8,827 bases of DNA from 2-02-FULL-62-14 sp035632555. Lineage in GTDB: Bacteria > Nitrospirota > Nitrospiria > Nitrospirales > Nitrospiraceae. Below, one piece after another: positions 6,655 through 8,827 of this stretch (the first letter of the stretch is position 1; each line of letters begins with the position of its first letter). The DNA is taken from positions 1 to 8,827 of the forward strand of contig DASQGO010000049.1 of the NCBI GenBank assembly GCA_035632555.1. Direction: 5' to 3'. The translations under genes and the position numbers were made by a program. The notes beneath the pieces are model-generated. The model had not been told where the DNA came from. It worked only from the letters and a program-made list of their open reading frames with translations, and ran no database searches.

Positions 6655-7031
6655 GTGCTTTCATCTACCGCCTGAAATGGCGGGTCGCGTGATGGGTGCA
6701 TCGCGCGACCCGTTTTTTTGCGATGAATCGTGAGCGCAAGCAGAATCGCGATCAGGATCAGCTTGACGGCCAGAACAGCCGGCCGGCCGCCGGGGTCCCC
6801 GTATGACCATCCCCGGCTCAGCAGCAACAGCGGCCCCGTCGTCAACAACACGCCGATGGCGACCCATACGACAAGGCGGAACCGCAGGGCTACCGCCCGG
6901 ATCAAGGCGCCGCGCTGCGATGCAAAGGGCTCATGTCTCAGAATTGGCACGAGCACGAGCGACAGGAACACCATCCCGCCGATCCAGGCCACGGCCGCGA
7001 GGAGATGAAGCCAGACGAGGAGGAGTGTCAT
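6591..7031 (-). CDS. CopD-like membrane protein, apparently truncated at its 3' end
   Basis: The 146-codon frame begins like the small CopD/DUF4149-type membrane proteins linked to copper resistance: LLLVWLHLLAAVAWIGGMVF (residues 3-22), with His9 and the WIGG motif typical of the family. Three hydrophobic helices are visible (about 3-30, 49-75 and 84-103). After LLALTIH (near 97-103) the sequence turns into hydrophilic, proline- and serine-rich residues with no fourth helix. That tail is the reverse complement of the facing cupredoxin's terminator and of the last 64 bases of its coding region, so it is unlikely to be an evolved protein sequence. Family relatives, as I remember them, continue with a His-Asp motif and a last helix. 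The ribosome site before the ATG at 7031 is weak. It follows the frameshifted cupredoxin-like gene by 65 bases. It is probably non-functional or reduced. Confidence 0.6.
   Translation of the reverse strand: MTLLLVWLHLLAAVAWIGGMVFLSLVLVPILRHEPFASQRGALIRAVALRFRLVVWVAIGVLLTTGPLLLLSRGWSYGDPGGRPAVLAVKLILIAILLALTIHRKKTGRAMHPSRDPPFQAVDESTQPPPTSPFVSTTRNSPFMWV
6681..6719 (+). terminator. Strong intrinsic terminator of the cupredoxin gene
   Basis: A 14-bp stem (6681-6694 with 6699-6712, all Watson-Crick except one T-G pair) closes a GGTG tetraloop and is followed by seven T (6713-6719), 26 bases after the cupredoxin stop. A weaker hairpin (CCGCC 6668-6672 with GGCGG 6679-6683) overlaps the base of the stem and would exclude its full form. 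There is no T-run on the other strand, so it acts in the plus direction only. It lies inside the open frame of the facing CopD-like gene. Confidence 0.93.
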
Positions 7032-7096
7032 CCGTCACTCGTCATTCTTGATCCGCTCTCGGCCAGGCGACGACAATCAACCCGTGCACTCTCTGC

Positions 7097-7980
7097 TCAG
7101 CGATCCTGCTTCTTGATCATCGGATCGATTTCCCTCTTCGTTTCCTCCGGCACGTTATAGCGAACGTACGCATGTTCCAACACCTCGTTGGCGTAGAGCC
7201 GCCCGGTTGGGGCTGGGATCACGATATGTGTCTCCACCGTCTTGCGGGGGCCGATGGTGACGGTTTGCTCCGTCGTGCTGCGGACATAGGGATGCCAGAC
7301 GACCAGCTTATAGGTGCCCGGCGGTACATTGGCCATCGTGAACCGGCCCTGCTCGTCTGTCTTGGCAAAGTACGGATTGGTGACGGCCAGGCCCCAACTC
7401 TCCATGTAGGCGTGGAAGCCACATTGCATGACGAAGATCCGGCGGTTTTTGCTGAGATTGACCAATTGTTTCATCGGCGCCCCGGCCATGTGTTTGTGGT
7501 ACATCGCGGCATCACTGCGCTCCTTGAAGTTGCGCGGATGTTGCGGATTCATCGGCAGCGGCACGTTGAACAGCACGCGCGGTCCCATATGGGAGGTCTC
7601 GTAGGCCTGAATGCGTGCATGACAGGGTCCATGTTGACCACCGTCGCTTCGATTTGCGGAAGGCCCCCTTCGTCGAAGGGTTTGCCTGCGCTGATCCCCT
7701 CCAGATAGACCACCACCTCGCGAAACTCGCCCGCCGGCCCGACCTGGAACGGTTGCAGGATGCGCCAGCCTTGCCCGTCGGAAATGCGGCCGCAGTACAG
7801 AGGGTCCGGCAGCGTCGTCAGGTTATAGCCTTTCGGCTTGGGCACCTTGCCGGACAACGTGACACGCCCAGTCAACGTGCCGCCGTCCCTGACAGTGATT
7901 TCTTCGTACGCCAATGCGGACGCCGCACCGGCCAGCAGCACGGCGAGCGCCATCACCGCAATGAATCGCATGGTCATCAT
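7097..7980 (-). pseudogene. Cupredoxin-like protein with carboxypeptidase-regulatory-like domain, one-base frameshift
   Basis: Two minus-strand frames (7980 to about 7614, then about 7613 to 7097) together make a secreted protein of about 294 residues. The first frame gives a signal peptide (4-24) and VVNMDPVMH (114-122). Restoring one base at 7613-7614 continues as D-IQAYETSHMGPRVLFN, exactly what such proteins show. The second half holds MQCGFHAYMESW (about 185-196) with Cys187, His190 and Met193 in C-x2-H-x2-M spacing. After it comes a beta-sandwich motif, TDEQGRFTMANVPPGTYKLV, as in methylamine-utilisation/plastocyanin-like proteins. GGAGG (7993-7989) lies eight bases before the ATG at 7980. 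The gene stands between a multicopper oxidase and a CopD-like gene, which fits a copper electron-transfer role. As written it would give a 143-residue product lacking the copper motif. Sequencing error is possible. Confidence 0.85.
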
Positions 7981-7995
7981 GAATTTGGCCTCCAG

Positions 7996-8035
7996 AAAAA
8001 GAACGGGGAAGCCACGCGATGCATGCGGCTTCCCC
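7996..8035 (-). terminator. Terminator-like hairpin after the multicopper oxidase gene
   Basis: Read on the minus strand, a perfect 9-bp stem (8035-8027 with 8013-8005, GGGGAAGCC/GGCTTCCCC) with a 13-base loop is followed by GTTCTTTTTC (8004-7995). It begins 25 bases after the oxidase stop, and its T-run ends two bases before the GGAGG site of the next gene. It could stop transcription fully or let a fraction through. Confidence 0.75.
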
Positions 8036-8059
8036 CTTCCTATTGCACCACGTCCCCGC

Positions 8060-8827
8060 TTACTTCAACGCAGCGGGGATGACTTGCGGCTCCGGGAATA
8101 CATCCGCCCTCCGGCCCCTGCCGTCGGCGCCGCTCAGCGAGAGAATCCGCCGATCGTCGGATGGCAGTACACGGAGATAGCCCCACTGCCCAGCCTGGAC
8201 ATAATTCAGCCGGGCATTGGCCCAGACGTAATCCCCCGGCAGCCGGTACGGACCGCCGGCACCCTGACGGAGAAACACGTCCAGCGTCTCAGAACCGGCG
8301 AACTCCACCACGCTGATCATGTCGGCGCCCGGCATGTAGGGCTCGATCGGCCACTCGTGGCCTTCGACCTGGAACATGCCGTTCTGCTCGCTATTGGCGC
8401 CGATCACGTGGATCCGCACCGGATCGCCCGCATGCGCCTCGATCAGCGGCGTGACGGGATCCTCGGGCTTGTCCACCTTGCATGGCTGGAAGATTTTATC
8501 CAGCGTGCAGCCCTGCTCCTCGCGGTACTTCTCCGGTTCGGCCCGGTAGTTGACCGCGGTCAGGCCCGCGACGTTCTGGACGTAGGGCATGAAACTCGTC
8601 CCGATGATGTTGTCCTCGTCCTGGAAGAAGAGGGCCACATCCCGGTAGTTCCGCTTGCCCGCGTTCTCCGGCAGGTTGTGATCGACGATCACGTCCGCCC
8701 GCCAGCTGTTCTTCTCGGAGATGTCCTGTCCGGTCACCGGATCGCGGTACTGCGATCCGCGAGGCCCGACGACCACCGCGCCATACAAGCCGTTGCGCGG
8801 GTTGACCACGATGTTCCCGCCGTCCCA
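8060..8827 (-). CDS. Multicopper oxidase, C-terminal part (N-terminus off window)
   Basis: The window holds the last 255 residues of a periplasmic multicopper oxidase-type protein; the frame is open to the right edge, so the start is not here. The first visible residues (WDGGNIVVNPRNGLYGAVVV) match the end of an inner cupredoxin domain. A final cupredoxin domain follows: EAHAGDPVRIHVIGANSEQN, EGHEWPIEPYMPGADMISVV, GDYVWANARL and GQWGYLRVLP. The usual HCHxxxHxxxGM copper signature is absent from this last domain, so the active copper ligands must lie upstream or be altered. An acidic insert with two cysteines (GCTLDKIFQPCKVDKPED) separates the domains. The same-strand neighbours are a cupredoxin-like gene and a CopD-like gene, consistent with a copper-protein cluster. 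Family is secure; substrate (copper, phenolic or metal oxidation) cannot be told from this fragment. Confidence 0.87.
   Translation of the reverse strand, partial: WDGGNIVVNPRNGLYGAVVVGPRGSQYRDPVTGQDISEKNSWRADVIVDHNLPENAGKRNYRDVALFFQDEDNIIGTSFMPYVQNVAGLTAVNYRAEPEKYREEQGCTLDKIFQPCKVDKPEDPVTPLIEAHAGDPVRIHVIGANSEQNGMFQVEGHEWPIEPYMPGADMISVVEFAGSETLDVFLRQGAGGPYRLPGDYVWANARLNYVQAGQWGYLRVLPSDDRRILSLSGADGRGRRADVFPEPQVIPAALK

Noticed and set aside
7032..7096. Possible small gene or promoter in the gap before the CopD-like gene
   Set aside because: Only a five-codon ATG frame ending in TGA near the CopD start and no clear promoter boxes were seen.
7607..7620. Programmed ribosomal frameshifting between the two halves of the cupredoxin-like gene
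   Set aside because: There is no slippery heptamer or downstream pseudoknot-like structure at the junction, and a simple one-base insertion restores the family sequence.

Overview
The window is a high-GC bacterial stretch (for example 42 of 60 bases are G or C at 2401-2460) filled with periplasmic redox genes. The combination of a b6-type cytochrome b fused to a cytochrome c, a multiheme cytochrome, a large multicopper oxidase and methylamine-utilisation-like cupredoxins reminds me of Nitrospira-like bacteria (Nitrospirota). That assignment is an inference from protein style only. No rRNA or other taxonomic marker is present.

Region 1 (5516 down to 1, all minus strand) looks like one operon of seven genes with overlaps or short gaps. 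In transcription order they are: a small class I-type cytochrome c whose heme motif has lost its first cysteine (WLACH); a membrane-anchored cytochrome c'/c556-like protein; a Rieske iron-sulfur protein; a cytochrome b fused to a C-terminal cytochrome c; an OsmC-family protein; a four-heme cytochrome c; and a Tat-exported molybdopterin enzyme of the sulfite oxidase family, which runs off the left edge. The Rieske and cytochrome b/c genes form the core of a quinol:cytochrome c oxidoreductase. The sulfite oxidase and four-heme cytochrome genes overlap by one base (TGATG). They probably form a sulfite-oxidising pair that passes electrons to the cytochrome pool shared with the bc complex.

Region 2 (5517-6168) is a clearly lower-GC gap of about 650 bases with no recognisable gene. 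It does hold unexplained open frames on both strands.

Region 3 (6169-8827) is copper-related. A plus-strand cupredoxin with an amicyanin-like C-x2-H-x2-M site ends at a very strong intrinsic terminator. Facing it on the minus strand are the C-terminal end of a multicopper oxidase, a terminator-like hairpin, a secreted cupredoxin-like protein split by a one-base frameshift, and a CopD-like membrane protein. The CopD-like protein appears to have lost its last membrane helix where its frame runs into the cupredoxin terminator.

Three genes between 5.1 and 8.0 kb carry lesions: a cysteine-to-tryptophan change, a frameshift and a 3' truncation. This may be real decay or rearrangement around an inserted plus-strand cassette. 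For the two single-base lesions, sequencing or assembly error is an equally good explanation.
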